Source: a virus. From it: DNA of 31,610 nt. The stretch covers positions 1 through 31,610 of the IMG/VR virus record IMGVR_UViG_3300030419_001559; one strand, written 5' to 3'. The notes below the pieces were generated by a model. The model ran no database searches. It was not told the DNA's origin and saw nothing but the letters and a program-made list of their open reading frames with translations. A program made the position numbers and the translations under genes. Positions 9,587 to 16,966 of the stretch are shown here, one piece after another (positions within the stretch are counted from its first letter, which is position 1; every line of letters starts with the position of its first letter).

Positions 9587-10428
9587 TGAAGCACTTAGTG
9601 GTGTTTTTTGGGGACATGCACTGCGGCTCCACTGTGGGGTTGTGCCCACCCGAAGGTGTCGAGCTTGATGACGGGGGTCTGTACACCCCCAACAAGGGAC
9701 AGAGGTGGCTCTGGGAAAATTGGGAGTCTGCTTGGTCTAAAATTAAATCTATCAAGCGTGCAAACAGGAAGGCGAAGTTGCACCTTGTGATTAACGGTGA
9801 CGCCACAGACGGCGACCACCACCGGACCACTCAGATAGCAACGAGTCATGAAGGGGTTCATGTGAACTGTGCTATAGAGTCGCTTAGGGTGCCCCTCGCT
9901 CTTAAACCCAGCAGTGTTCATGTCATAAGGGGTACCCCCGCGCACGTTGGAAGAGCTGGCGGCCTAGAGGAGGGCATGGCCAAGGCTCTCAGTGGGATGG
10001 GCTGGCCCGTGGTGGACGACCCCGACACGGGAGCCGCGTCCTCTTACTCGCGAACAATTAAATTTTGCTCAACAGTATTTGATGTAAAACATCATGGGCG
10101 CATGGGAAGGAGGGCGCACACCAAGGGTCCGTACATGCGCTGGTATGCGCAGGACATCTTCTTCAATTATTTGATGGATGGGCAAGACCCTCCCGACATA
10201 GCGATCCGGTCCCACTTCCACCAATTCGCTGACAGTGGGGATATACACAAGGTCAAAACTAGGGCGGTGGCACTCCCCGCATGGCAGTTAGCGACAGAGT
10301 ATGTGCACAGGGTTGCGGAAAGTCTTGCTGACATCGGCCTCGTTTACTTTGAAGTCGATGATGATGATTACAGGATGGGCAAAATCCTGTTTACCCCCGA
10401 TAGACCGACACCCGTGGAGGTACCATGA
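9586..10428 (+). CDS. Metallophosphoesterase (calcineurin-like fold)
   Basis: The 280-aa product has the expected order of metal-binding motifs: GDMHCG at residues 9-14 (DxH), NGDATDGDHH near 70 (GDxxD), RGTPAHVG near 114 in the place of the usual GNHD/E, and RSHFHQF near 208 (GHxH-type). The GNHD replacement by GTPAH is a real departure but keeps a His. The family hydrolyses phosphomono- or diesters with two metal ions. In phages, substrates are mostly unknown and could be nucleic acid ends or nucleotides. It overlaps the winged-helix gene by four bases (ATGA). Confidence 0.8.
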   Translation: MKHLVVFFGDMHCGSTVGLCPPEGVELDDGGLYTPNKGQRWLWENWESAWSKIKSIKRANRKAKLHLVINGDATDGDHHRTTQIATSHEGVHVNCAIESLRVPLALKPSSVHVIRGTPAHVGRAGGLEEGMAKALSGMGWPVVDDPDTGAASSYSRTIKFCSTVFDVKHHGRMGRRAHTKGPYMRWYAQDIFFNYLMDGQDPPDIAIRSHFHQFADSGDIHKVKTRAVALPAWQLATEYVHRVAESLADIGLVYFEVDDDDYRMGKILFTPDRPTPVEVP

Positions 10429-10697
10429 AGACCATGGCAACAGAGGCCGAACTACTAGCTCAGGTTCAAGACGCTCTAACGCTGTCTAGTGACCCTGAGG
10501 GTGCTGTGTCAACGATTGAATTGTCCGAAGCGCTTGGCATACCCCCCAATGCAGTCAGGGAGCGACTAAGAAAGCTCATCGCAAACGGCACAGTCGAGGT
10601 CGTCAGGGTTCCACGCACAAACATTGTCGGCGTGGTGCAGCATCAATATTGCTACCGCCTGTCCCGCAAAGAAGAAACCCCTGGGAAGAACTCATGA
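10425..10697 (+). CDS. Winged-helix DNA-binding protein
   Basis: This 90-aa protein contains a clear helix-turn-helix (STIELSEALGIPPNAVRERLRKLIANGTVEVV, about residues 28-60) followed by a short beta wing (VVQHQYCYRLS). This is the layout of MarR/ArsR-like winged helices or the wHTH units in phage regulators. It probably binds DNA; the target is unknown. The start overlaps the phosphoesterase stop (ATGA), and its stop overlaps the next start the same way. Confidence 0.65.
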   Translation: MKTMATEAELLAQVQDALTLSSDPEGAVSTIELSEALGIPPNAVRERLRKLIANGTVEVVRVPRTNIVGVVQHQYCYRLSRKEETPGKNS

Positions 10698-11320
10698 ACA
10701 GGAATTATTTTTTACCGACACTGGTGCTGGTTGTACTTATATCGTTTTCGGGATTTATTTTTAACAGCAACTCCCAGGCTCGAACTCGTGCGGCTATTGC
10801 AGAGAGTAAGGTTCAGGAGTTGGAGGCCGAAAGAGTGGAGCTAGAATCTCAGTTAATGGAATCCAAAGAGGGTTACATTTTACTGCGAGACAGCTTAAAC
10901 GAAGTGCACGATTCTCTGGCAAAAATCAGAGAGTCTGCAAAAAACGACGCTCTCACAGCCTCTGTAAGCTACAACGAGAACCTTACTACACTACGGACCC
11001 GCCTAGAGGGTCAAAGTGGCTTAGAGGCTCTGCTAGACACCTTAGAATTAAATCACGCAAAAGAGGTCTCCGCATATCAGGTCCAAATCGAAACCTTGGA
11101 AGCTGACAACGCCATGCTCTGGCAGAGGGTTGAAACCCTGGACTCAATGTGGGTTATGGAGCAAGATCTCAACGAGGCGTTGAGGCTTGAGGTTGCCGCC
11201 CTGAATGAACAGTCGGATGCGTGGAAGAGTGTCGCGAACCGTGGGGTGTTTGGAAGGATTGGCGGTGCCATCCCGTATGTCCTAGCTGGTGTGGCTATTG
11301 GCTCGCTCGTCCAGAACTAA
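10694..11320 (+). CDS. Coiled-coil membrane protein, spanin-like
   Basis: I take the ATG at 10694, in an ATGA overlap with the previous gene and preceded by GGGAAG, rather than the longer open frame from 10649. The 208-aa protein has an N-terminal signal-anchor (about residues 7-24, PTLVLVVLISFSGFIF), a long coiled coil (about 30-175, with many E/L/Q heptads), and a Gly-rich C-terminal membrane segment (IGGAIPYVLAGVAIGSLV). A long periplasmic coil flanked by two membrane segments is reminiscent of unimolecular spanins, but no spanin family was recognised. A tail-related or membrane-injection role cannot be excluded. Confidence 0.55.
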   Translation: MNRNYFLPTLVLVVLISFSGFIFNSNSQARTRAAIAESKVQELEAERVELESQLMESKEGYILLRDSLNEVHDSLAKIRESAKNDALTASVSYNENLTTLRTRLEGQSGLEALLDTLELNHAKEVSAYQVQIETLEADNAMLWQRVETLDSMWVMEQDLNEALRLEVAALNEQSDAWKSVANRGVFGRIGGAIPYVLAGVAIGSLVQN

Positions 11321-11594
11321 AAGATACGAGAAGCAGTTCGGTCCCAAGGCTGAGTGGGTACGAAGCCTAGACTGTCACACCTGTGGCAAGTGGGGCCCGA
11401 GTGACCCAGCCCACATGAGATCCCGTGGAGCCGGCGGAACGAGTGAACATCTGGTGCCCTTGTGTCGTGTGTGTCATATGAGGCAACACTCCAAAGGCAT
11501 CAAGACGTTCTTCAGGGAATACGGCGTGGACGATCACATGGCCTTGGCCAAAGAGTACCACGAGCGGTGGCTAGAAAGATCCCGACCTTCATAG
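11289..11594 (+). CDS. HNH endonuclease-like protein
   Basis: The product has up to 101 aa. The core CHTCGKWGPSDPAHM, GAGGTSEH and PLCRVCHMRQH contains two CxxC pairs and the paired histidines of an HNH/beta-beta-alpha-metal fold (SEHLVPLCRVCH as the HNH core). Small HNH proteins of this type nick or cleave DNA; in phages they act in packaging, recombination or as homing enzymes. The start is uncertain: GTG at 11289 overlaps the upstream gene, and TTG at 11298 is an alternative. Its stop codon overlaps the tmRNA-like 3' end on the other strand. Confidence 0.7.
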   Translation: MWLLARSSRTKRYEKQFGPKAEWVRSLDCHTCGKWGPSDPAHMRSRGAGGTSEHLVPLCRVCHMRQHSKGIKTFFREYGVDDHMALAKEYHERWLERSRPS

Positions 11595-11625
11595 TGGAGG
11601 CGGCGGGAATCGAACCCGCGTCCGC
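11592..11625 (-). other. tmRNA (ssrA) 3'-end-like sequence, possible attachment site
   Basis: Read on the minus strand, this stretch has GCGGAC, then a perfect five-base-pair T stem (GCGGG / CCCGC) with the T loop TTCGATT. It continues CGCCTCC-A-CTA, matching the usual tmRNA acceptor 3' end (CCTCC-A-CCA) except for one base. I see no matching GGAGGCG 5' acceptor strand and no tag-peptide module; the upstream minus-strand sequence is coding. It is therefore a fragment, not a working tmRNA. Phage integrases commonly use the 3' end of ssrA as attB, and the phage attP then carries such a copy. No integrase gene lies in this window. Confidence 0.55.
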
Positions 11626-11685
11626 TCCGTGCTCACAAGAGCCTTGCGAAGCGTCAAGACCTGTCACCCCCGTAACACCCACAAC

Positions 11686-11895
11686 TCAAAGGCCACCAAG
11701 GTTTCTCAACCTATCGACCTTGCCGCTTTCAAGTTTGTCGTGGGCCTTCTTAATCATGCTTGCTCGCCACCCAACCTTGCCAGCCTTCAGGCCACGACGA
11801 ATCCCGACACTGGCCCCGTAAAGCACGCACCCCACGAAAATACAAGCAGTTCCTACATTCAAATATTTTTCTTTCCAGCCTGGCTTTGATTTCAT
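11686..11895 (-). CDS. Small membrane protein
   Basis: The 69-aa product starts at an ATG with AGGAAAGAG eight bases upstream. It has a basic N-terminus, one membrane segment (about residues 12-28, LNVGTACIFVGCVLYGASVG), and a strongly basic C-terminal half. It sits just downstream of the strong terminator at 11907-11941, so it depends on read-through or on an unseen promoter. No family was recognised. It is followed by the tmRNA-like fragment. Confidence 0.5.
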   Translation of the reverse strand: MKSKPGWKEKYLNVGTACIFVGCVLYGASVGIRRGLKAGKVGWRASMIKKAHDKLESGKVDRLRNLGGL

Positions 11896-11906
11896 TTCTC
11901 TTTCCT

Positions 11907-11941
11907 AAAAAAACGGGGGCCGCCCCAACAGGGCGACCCCC
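11907..11941 (-). terminator. Intrinsic terminator of the recombination operon
   Basis: On the minus strand an 11-base-pair stem (GGGGG-U-CGCCC / GGGCG-G-CCCCC, loop UGUUG) is followed by G and seven U residues. The U-G pair is possible only in minus-strand RNA (C-A on the other strand), which fixes the direction. It lies 7 bases after the stop of the ribbon-helix-helix gene. Confidence 0.9.
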
Positions 11942-11948
11942 TCGACAC

Positions 11949-12125
11949 TCACGCCTCTAGCGTTTTTTCTTTCTTCGTGTACTGGCTCACGCAGTGCACG
12001 ATGTACTTCGCCCTGCTCCAACCCTTTTTGTCCGCCATCCGGGACACCTCCCTGAAGAGGTCGTTCGGAATCGAAAGAAGGAGCTTTCTTTTGTGGCCCT
12101 TTGGTTGCCTAGAATGGGAGGCCAT
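11949..12125 (-). CDS. Ribbon-helix-helix (Arc/CopG-like) DNA-binding protein
   Basis: This is a 58-aa gene. It starts with ATG preceded by GGAGGAAG at five bases, inside the end of the SSB-tailed gene (17-base overlap). The pattern fits a ribbon-helix-helix fold: a beta strand (KLLLSIP), helix 1 (NDLFREVSRMADKKG), then WSRAKYIVHCVSQY as helix 2 with the usual S/R-x-x-x-I register. Such proteins bind palindromic operators as dimers or tetramers through the strand. It is the last gene before the terminator and a candidate regulator of the operon or of the dispersed palindrome, which is untested. Confidence 0.7.
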   Translation of the reverse strand: MASHSRQPKGHKRKLLLSIPNDLFREVSRMADKKGWSRAKYIVHCVSQYTKKEKTLEA

Positions 12126-12402
12126 CGTCTTCCTCCGCCTCTGCTTCGGGCTCAGGGTCCTCGTTACGCGGACGATCCAACTCTAGCCGGAAGTTCTTGT
12201 AGGGCATACCTGCCTTAGAGACGTTCTCCCACATGGCCACACGGAGCACTGGCATCTGGCCAGTCTTTGCGCGTTCGACCATGGCCTTCAAGAACTCTCT
12301 GGTGAATTCAATCTTGCCGACCTCACTGGGGTGCTTGTCCGTCTTCGCGTACTTATTCTTAAATACTGCGAAGTCGAGCTTTGGGATGTTTGCGTAGTCC
12401 AT
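12109..12402 (-). CDS. SSB-tailed small protein (putative ssDNA-binding protein)
   Basis: The product has 97 aa; ATG preceded by AGAGGAGAA. The C-terminus is highly acidic and ends DDGLPF, very close to the DDDIPF tip by which bacterial SSB recruits repair proteins. The N-terminal part (FAVFKNKYAKTDKHP, then FTREFLKAMVERAKTG, then VLRVAMWEN) could form a short OB-like sheet, but I do not recognise a family. The location directly after the annealing protein supports a single-strand-binding role in recombination. Confidence 0.6.
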   Translation of the reverse strand: MDYANIPKLDFAVFKNKYAKTDKHPSEVGKIEFTREFLKAMVERAKTGQMPVLRVAMWENVSKAGMPYKNFRLELDRPRNEDPEPEAEAEEDDGLPF

Positions 12403-12404
12403 CG

Positions 12405-13106
12405 TTAATTCTCCTCTGCTTTCGCATCGTCGAGTTTAAGTGCCAAGGTTCCTACATCCTTCAACTGCTTGATCAGTCGGGCCGCGCCCTCTTGATCTTT
12501 CTTCTTAATGGCCGTCCTAATGAGGGTTGCCGTCTCCTCGTCCGGGCTCCAACCACGCTCGTGCAAGTCATTGGCCGTAGCCCTGAGGTCTGCAACGAAA
12601 TCAAGCTCAGGCTCGTCCACCACCTCAACCACCGGCTTCGGGGTCTCCTTGGGCTTGGACTTCCGCTTCGGCTTCTTGGGCGGCTCAGGGGCCTCCTCAC
12701 GAGGGAGTGCGTCCCCACTATATAAATAGTTAGCGAGACCGTAAAGACTGAAGCACTTCACGAGGCACCTTTGCTTCGCGTCACTGATTGCCCTGCTATC
12801 AGGGTTAGCCACGGACTTCATCTTGTAGTCCATCACTGGAAGCCACATGTCACGACTTACGTCTCCAATCTTCACGGAACAAGTGACCATTGCTGTGCCG
12901 CCGTTGTAGTACGTCACATCCCTCGTGACCCCTTGGTCGTCCGTCGTTCCATGCCACTTGACCTGTAGGTCTGGATAGTGCTCCATCATCAGTCGCCAAG
13001 CGTGCGACCAACTCAGGTAGGTCAGGCCCATCTTTTCTTCGGTGTACTCCGAACAGTCAATCTTGGACAAGGTTGCCCAAATCTCTCCTGCCGTTGGCTT
13101 AGCCAT
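12405..13106 (-). CDS. Sak/DUF1071-type single-strand annealing protein
   Basis: I place the start at the ATG at 13106 (MAKPTAGEIW), with GAGGAGA seven bases upstream, giving 233 aa; the longer open frame overlaps the nuclease. Residues about 20-135 match my memory of the DUF1071 (SSAP_Sak, Rad52 superfamily) pattern: LTYLSWSHAWRLMMEHYP, YYNGGTAMVTCSVKI, LPVMDYK, then ISDAKQRCLVKCFSLYGLANYLYSGDALP. The protein anneals complementary strands during phage recombination. A Pro/Lys linker separates the core from a helical C-terminal region. It lies between the nuclease and the SSB-tailed gene, as in other phage recombination operons. Confidence 0.85.
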   Translation of the reverse strand: MAKPTAGEIWATLSKIDCSEYTEEKMGLTYLSWSHAWRLMMEHYPDLQVKWHGTTDDQGVTRDVTYYNGGTAMVTCSVKIGDVSRDMWLPVMDYKMKSVANPDSRAISDAKQRCLVKCFSLYGLANYLYSGDALPREEAPEPPKKPKRKSKPKETPKPVVEVVDEPELDFVADLRATANDLHERGWSPDEETATLIRTAIKKKDQEGAARLIKQLKDVGTLALKLDDAKAEEN

Positions 13107-13923
13107 TAGATCTCTCCTCTGCTTGCCATTGTGAACAAAACTCCGATACATCGCACCAAGACTCACACCTCACATACCGACCGCCTCCGTCCACTACGGA
13201 AAAGGCTCCCGACTTTTGTCGGTTAATAAACCCTGCGGCCTCCTCGTAGGTGTCGAAAGTCTTTGGTCTCCCCTTGCCTCCGATCACCTTATAGGCACCA
13301 CGAGCCCACCTCTCTTCGTTTGAACAGGGCATGGTGGCTTCCATTGTGTGCACCGCAACCCTCTGACGCACAAACCTATCTCGCCTCTCTTTCGTCCAGA
13401 GTGGCACGGTAATGGGCACAATCATGGATTCTGGATAATTATTTTTCCCAACCCTGGAGCGCATCCAGTCACGACAGATCGCTACAATCGTCAAGCTCTT
13501 AGGCTCTCTGCCGTTTTGCTCCAAAAGCCATGCGTACATATTCAGCTGTGCTTCCCAATCAGGCTTCAACGCCTTCTGCACAGTGAACACCGACGTAACC
13601 TTGTAGTCGGTGAGGTGCCCGTCTTTGTCTAAGTCGATGGCCCCAGATATCGTTACGCCTTCGCACTCAGCGAACAGCCTCTGCTCAACGATCCCGTCTC
13701 CATACTTCTCTAGGGTGTTGTGCACGCTCGTACCCAACAACATCCACACCCTGTCACGCACATCTGCCGACAGCTTGTCTTCGTGCTCAGCGCGAAGCCT
13801 TACGATCTGAGGCGGCTGAAGCAGTCCCGTCACACTGAAGTCCGCTTCACCTTTGGAGTACGAGTCATCCTCCATGGCCCTGACAAATGCCTCAGGTGCC
13901 CCGTACTGGTTAGTAAGCGTCAC
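13099..13923 (-). CDS. PD-(D/E)XK nuclease, Cas4/RecB-like phage exonuclease
   Basis: I take the GTG at 13923 as start (MTLTNQYGAPEAF), within a GTGA overlap with the upstream stop and with GGAG eight bases before it; 274 aa. Motifs in order are GTSVHNTLE (motif I), SGAIDLDKDGHLTDYKV (catalytic D and DxK), and QLNMYAWLL (QxxxY). The C-terminal CESWCDVSEFC, together with an earlier Cys near MPCSNEERW, may bind an Fe-S cluster as in Cas4. The enzyme would resect DNA ends to provide single strands for the neighbouring annealing protein. Confidence 0.8.
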   Translation of the reverse strand: MTLTNQYGAPEAFVRAMEDDSYSKGEADFSVTGLLQPPQIVRLRAEHEDKLSADVRDRVWMLLGTSVHNTLEKYGDGIVEQRLFAECEGVTISGAIDLDKDGHLTDYKVTSVFTVQKALKPDWEAQLNMYAWLLEQNGREPKSLTIVAICRDWMRSRVGKNNYPESMIVPITVPLWTKERRDRFVRQRVAVHTMEATMPCSNEERWARGAYKVIGGKGRPKTFDTYEEAAGFINRQKSGAFSVVDGGGRYVRCESWCDVSEFCSQWQAEERSNG

Positions 13924-14159
13924 TCTGTTCTCCACACACCAAAGGTGTCGTTGTCCACCCTTCGACAGGCAAACGTCCGGCCCCACTTTCTCCCATAGCG
14001 GTGACAAGCCGACCGCAGGGCTGACTCATTGTTGCCATCGTCGGGCCAGATAAAAGACTGCCCAACCTCAAGCCCCTCCAGTAGCGGTGCAACCCTCACA
14101 GAGCGTGAGCTTTGTGCGGGGGGCAGGGGCACGTTGTCCCTGATCTCTCCGTAATTCAT
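13920..14159 (-). CDS. Small conserved phage protein, paralogue 1
   Basis: The start is at the second Met (MNYGEI, 14159), in an ATGA overlap with the upstream gene and with GGAGGG six bases before; 79 aa. The C-terminal domain (LLEGLEVGQSFIWP, then ALRSACHRYGRKWGRTF, then GVWR) has the same plan as the next gene upstream (VGGLIELP, then AVRSYAWRSSKKLGKKFSVR, then GIWRV). A strand, a basic helix, and a strand pair ending in a WR motif suggest a nucleic-acid-binding unit. This plan recurs in phage early regions; the function is not known. Confidence 0.6.
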   Translation of the reverse strand: MNYGEIRDNVPLPPAQSSRSVRVAPLLEGLEVGQSFIWPDDGNNESALRSACHRYGRKWGRTFACRRVDNDTFGVWRTE

Positions 14160-14416
14160 TGAACCCTCCAAATACCAATGCCGTAATCGGTTACACGAAC
14201 ACTAAACTTCTTGCCTAGTTTTTTTGATGACCTCCAAGCGTAACTTCTCACGGCGGCGACCTTCTCAGCCGCCTCCATTCCAGTCATTGGAAGCTCAATG
14301 AGGCCGCCCACCCCTATCGTCTCAAGTGGCAGATCGCCCCACTTCTTCTTGCGTCCAGGGTTCGGGGGTGGCGGACCCGCGTTCTCATAAACTCTGAACC
14401 TTCTCTCTTCAGACAT
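14156..14416 (-). CDS. Small conserved phage protein, paralogue 2
   Basis: The start is at MSEERRF (14416), overlapping the upstream stop by eight bases; 86 aa. A Pro-rich linker (NAGPPPPNPGRKKKW) precedes a domain that aligns with the downstream neighbour over about 50 residues (VGGLIELP / VGQSFIWP; RSYAWRSSKKLGKKF / RSACHRYGRKWGRTF; GIWRV / GVWRT). The two genes therefore look like a tandem duplication that has diverged. The basic helix suggests nucleic-acid contact. Confidence 0.6.
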   Translation of the reverse strand: MSEERRFRVYENAGPPPPNPGRKKKWGDLPLETIGVGGLIELPMTGMEAAEKVAAVRSYAWRSSKKLGKKFSVRVTDYGIGIWRVQ

Positions 14417-14636
14417 CTGCGTTTCTGTAGAAGTCTTCCAACTCCAGTTGCAGTTCGTCGTCGCCCTCACTACGAAGGCTCTCGTCAACTGCCGAAGCAC
14501 TCACCGCTCGCTTGACCGTGTAAATAGCCTTTATGGCTATCTCTGCCTCCCTGTGAGTTAGGGCGATGAACGGGCCTTGGCCCTGCAACCGCTGGACATC
14601 GTTAAGGTCCATTGATTCGTAAACTGTTACAGCCAC
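14409..14636 (-). CDS. Hypothetical protein, first gene of the recombination operon
   Basis: The product has 75 aa, starting with GTG six bases after AGGAGG. A mostly helical protein with an acidic C-terminus (DDELQLELEDFYRNADV); the middle (LTHREAEIAIKAIYTVKRAVS) is an amphipathic helix. No family was recognised. It is the promoter-proximal gene of the minus-strand operon that ends at 11907-11941. Confidence 0.55.
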   Translation of the reverse strand: MAVTVYESMDLNDVQRLQGQGPFIALTHREAEIAIKAIYTVKRAVSASAVDESLRSEGDDELQLELEDFYRNADV

Positions 14637-14657
14637 AACTACCTCCTTTTGTTTAAG

Positions 14658-14686
14658 TTGCCAAACGGAGTGAACACGGTTATCGT
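14658..14686 (+). promoter_or_regulatory. Possible sigma70-type promoter for rusA and primase-helicase
   Basis: TTGCCA, 17 bases, TATCGT lies in the 89-base gap between divergent genes, about 40 bases upstream of the RusA start. The match is moderate. No equally good promoter was seen for the opposite operon in this gap. Confidence 0.4.
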
Positions 14687-14725
14687 GATGCCCGTCCAGC
14701 GAGGAAAACGATACTTGAATGTGAT

Positions 14726-15169
14726 ATGAAGCGCAAGTCCATCGACAAAGATCCGTGCTGTGTTACGATACTTGGTGAGCCGGCATCGAAAGCCAACTCC
14801 CGCAGGCTTGTCACGGTTAAGGGCCGCGCCATGTTCATTAAGTCAAAGAAAGCTCTTAACTACAAGAGGGGCTTTGAGTTACAGTGCCCCGTTCGTGAGC
14901 CTTTGTACGAAAAGGGACAGGATCTGGCCGTAGCTATGAAGATCTACTATAAAACTAGAAGACCAGATCTTGATGAGTCTCTAATATTAGATTTACTAGA
15001 GGGTTTTGTTTATCAGAATGATAGACAAGTAAAGCTAAAGCATATTGTTTGGGGTTTAGATAAAGAGAACCCTAGAACAGAGATAGTAATATCTACTATA
15101 GACAATAAGGATTTGGTGATTAGTACTTTGTTGGAGAGGATTGGAGGAGAGGATGGAAGTATCAAGTGA
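14726..15169 (+). CDS. rusA: RusA-like Holliday junction resolvase
   Basis: The 147-aa product has the RusA plan: an N-terminal strand and basic stretch (LGEPASKANSRRLV), then RRPDLDESLILDLLEGFVYQNDRQV carrying the catalytic acids (DxD plus a downstream D) and conserved QNDRQV, then a C-terminal strand region. It resolves four-way junctions made by the recombination genes on the opposite strand. GAGGAAAA lies about 20 bases upstream of the ATG, a weak site. From about 14936 onward the gene is much richer in A+T than its first half and its neighbours. It overlaps the primase-helicase start by 17 bases. Confidence 0.85.
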   Translation: MKRKSIDKDPCCVTILGEPASKANSRRLVTVKGRAMFIKSKKALNYKRGFELQCPVREPLYEKGQDLAVAMKIYYKTRRPDLDESLILDLLEGFVYQNDRQVKLKHIVWGLDKENPRTEIVISTIDNKDLVISTLLERIGGEDGSIK

Positions 15170-16907
15170 GATAAAGGCTTTAGGGTCTAGTCTCAGGATT
15201 GGTCAGCACAAGAGGGTATGCCCTGAGTGCAAGGGCACCCGAACAAAGAACAAGAAAGACAGGCCACTTTCCATCAAGGTGGACCCTGACGGTGTGCAGT
15301 ACAGGTGCCATCACTGTGGCACGGAGGGGGGATGGATGCACAAAGGAAAAACACACGATTTCAGGTACGTCGATACGGAGCCAATCATGAAGACAAAGCC
15401 GATTGTTGTAGAGAAGAAGAAGGTCAACGAGTCTGCGTTGGCATACCTCAGGAACAGGAAGATCTCAGACGAAGTTATTGAGAAGTACACGGTGTGCTCT
15501 GAGTACAGGTTCAATGGCACGGTCACCCCTGCTGTTGGTTTCCTGTACACCAAGGGCGACACGATTGAAGCCGCGAAGTGGAGGAGCGCGGACGACAAGA
15601 AGCAGTTTTCGCAAGAAAATGTTTGTACAGATTTTTTCAATCTGGACAGCTACGTTGACGGCAATGACATCCTGATCTGCGAAGGCGAGATGGACGCCTT
15701 GGCTTGGATGAGTGCCGACATTCCTGACAACCTGACCGTCCTGTCTATCCCAAACGGCGCACCGGCTGGGGTCAAGGATGGCAAGATCGACCCAAAAGAC
15801 GACAAGAAGTTTGGGTACATCTGGAGGGCAGAGAAGCAACTAGCCACAGCGGGGCGAATCCTTCTCAATACGGACAACGATGGCCCCGGCAACGCCTTGC
15901 AAAAGGAGATTATACGCCGCATTGGTGGGTCTAAAGCGTGGGTCATATCTCTAGGTGAGTACAAGGATGCGGCAGAAGCGAACGCTGACGCAGGCCCATC
16001 GTTTCTGGAGAATGCATTAGACAGCGCGACCGTGCTACCGATCATCGGTGTGCATACGGTGAACGACATCTTCGATTCGGTCGTGAACCTGTACGAACAG
16101 GGACAGGTCAAAGGTGCTTCCACTGGCCTCACCTCCTTGGATGAGTACATGCAAGTACCCGCCGGCATGCTCACGATAGTCACGGGGTTTCCTGCCTCTG
16201 GTAAGTCGGATCTCATTGATCAGATCTGTGTGAACCTGGCCAAGAGTCATAACTGGAAAACTGTTTTTTGTAGCTTTGAGAAGCCTGCCAACTACCACTA
16301 TGCGCAGCTCGCACAAAAGGTGGTGGACCGCCCATTCTTCATGGATAAGAGCGTCAACCGAATGACGCAGGAAGAAATGGAATTCGCTAGGCAAGTCATG
16401 GAAGACTCCTTCGTGTTCATGGATAGCCGTGGTGGTGGGGCTATGGACATTGATAGCATCCTCAGCAAGGCCTCTGAATGCGTTCTAAGGTACGGCAGTC
16501 GCATACTGGTCATCGACCCCTACAACTACATCGACATGGGCTCAGGGCGCGAGACAGACGCCATCAGCCAGATGCTCACAAAGATTCAGCAGTGGGCCAA
16601 GAACCACGATGCCCACGTTTTTTTTATTGCCCACCCAGCCAAACTCTCCAGTGAGCGCAGGAGTGGGAAGAAGGTTGTTGTTACCGGACTGGATATCAGC
16701 GGCTCCCACACATGGTTCAGTAAGGCCGACATCGGCCTCACGGTATGGAGGCACCCCAAGGACGAGGAGCCGCCTGAGGCTCATGTCTGGAAGGCTCGTT
16801 GGAATTGGGTCGGCAAAAACGGATCATGCCCACTACACTACGATGTGAACAGTGGTCGGTGGCACGACTTCAGCCCCGCCTTCGACGACTACGATTGGGA
16901 TTTTTAA
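15153..16907 (+). CDS. T7 gp4-like primase-helicase
   Basis: I choose the ATG at 15153 (MEVSSEIKAL), preceded by GGAGGAG, over one four codons upstream; 584 aa. An N-terminal zinc ribbon (CPEC at about residue 24, CHHC at about 52) reads primer sites. A TOPRIM segment follows (ILICEGEMDALAWM, about 171-184; later LLNTDNDGPG). The C-terminal RecA-like helicase has Walker A GFPASGKSD (about 347) and Walker B RILVIDPYNYID (about 450), with an IAHPAK motif after it. The layout is that of ring-shaped replicative primase-helicases at the phage fork. Confidence 0.92.
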   Translation: MEVSSEIKALGSSLRIGQHKRVCPECKGTRTKNKKDRPLSIKVDPDGVQYRCHHCGTEGGWMHKGKTHDFRYVDTEPIMKTKPIVVEKKKVNESALAYLRNRKISDEVIEKYTVCSEYRFNGTVTPAVGFLYTKGDTIEAAKWRSADDKKQFSQENVCTDFFNLDSYVDGNDILICEGEMDALAWMSADIPDNLTVLSIPNGAPAGVKDGKIDPKDDKKFGYIWRAEKQLATAGRILLNTDNDGPGNALQKEIIRRIGGSKAWVISLGEYKDAAEANADAGPSFLENALDSATVLPIIGVHTVNDIFDSVVNLYEQGQVKGASTGLTSLDEYMQVPAGMLTIVTGFPASGKSDLIDQICVNLAKSHNWKTVFCSFEKPANYHYAQLAQKVVDRPFFMDKSVNRMTQEEMEFARQVMEDSFVFMDSRGGGAMDIDSILSKASECVLRYGSRILVIDPYNYIDMGSGRETDAISQMLTKIQQWAKNHDAHVFFIAHPAKLSSERRSGKKVVVTGLDISGSHTWFSKADIGLTVWRHPKDEEPPEAHVWKARWNWVGKNGSCPLHYDVNSGRWHDFSPAFDDYDWDF

Positions 16908-16966
16908 AAGAATTAAAATTAAAACTGCGGGCCAAAAATATTTTTATCCAAGTCCAGCAGTTGGGG

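Noticed and set aside
11592-11958. A complete tmRNA gene, since GAGGCG near 11952-11957 could pair with the 3' acceptor CGCCTC
   Set aside because: Those bases encode the end of the ribbon-helix-helix gene, a terminator and a coding frame lie in between, and no tag module or GGUUUCGAC-type 5' end is present.
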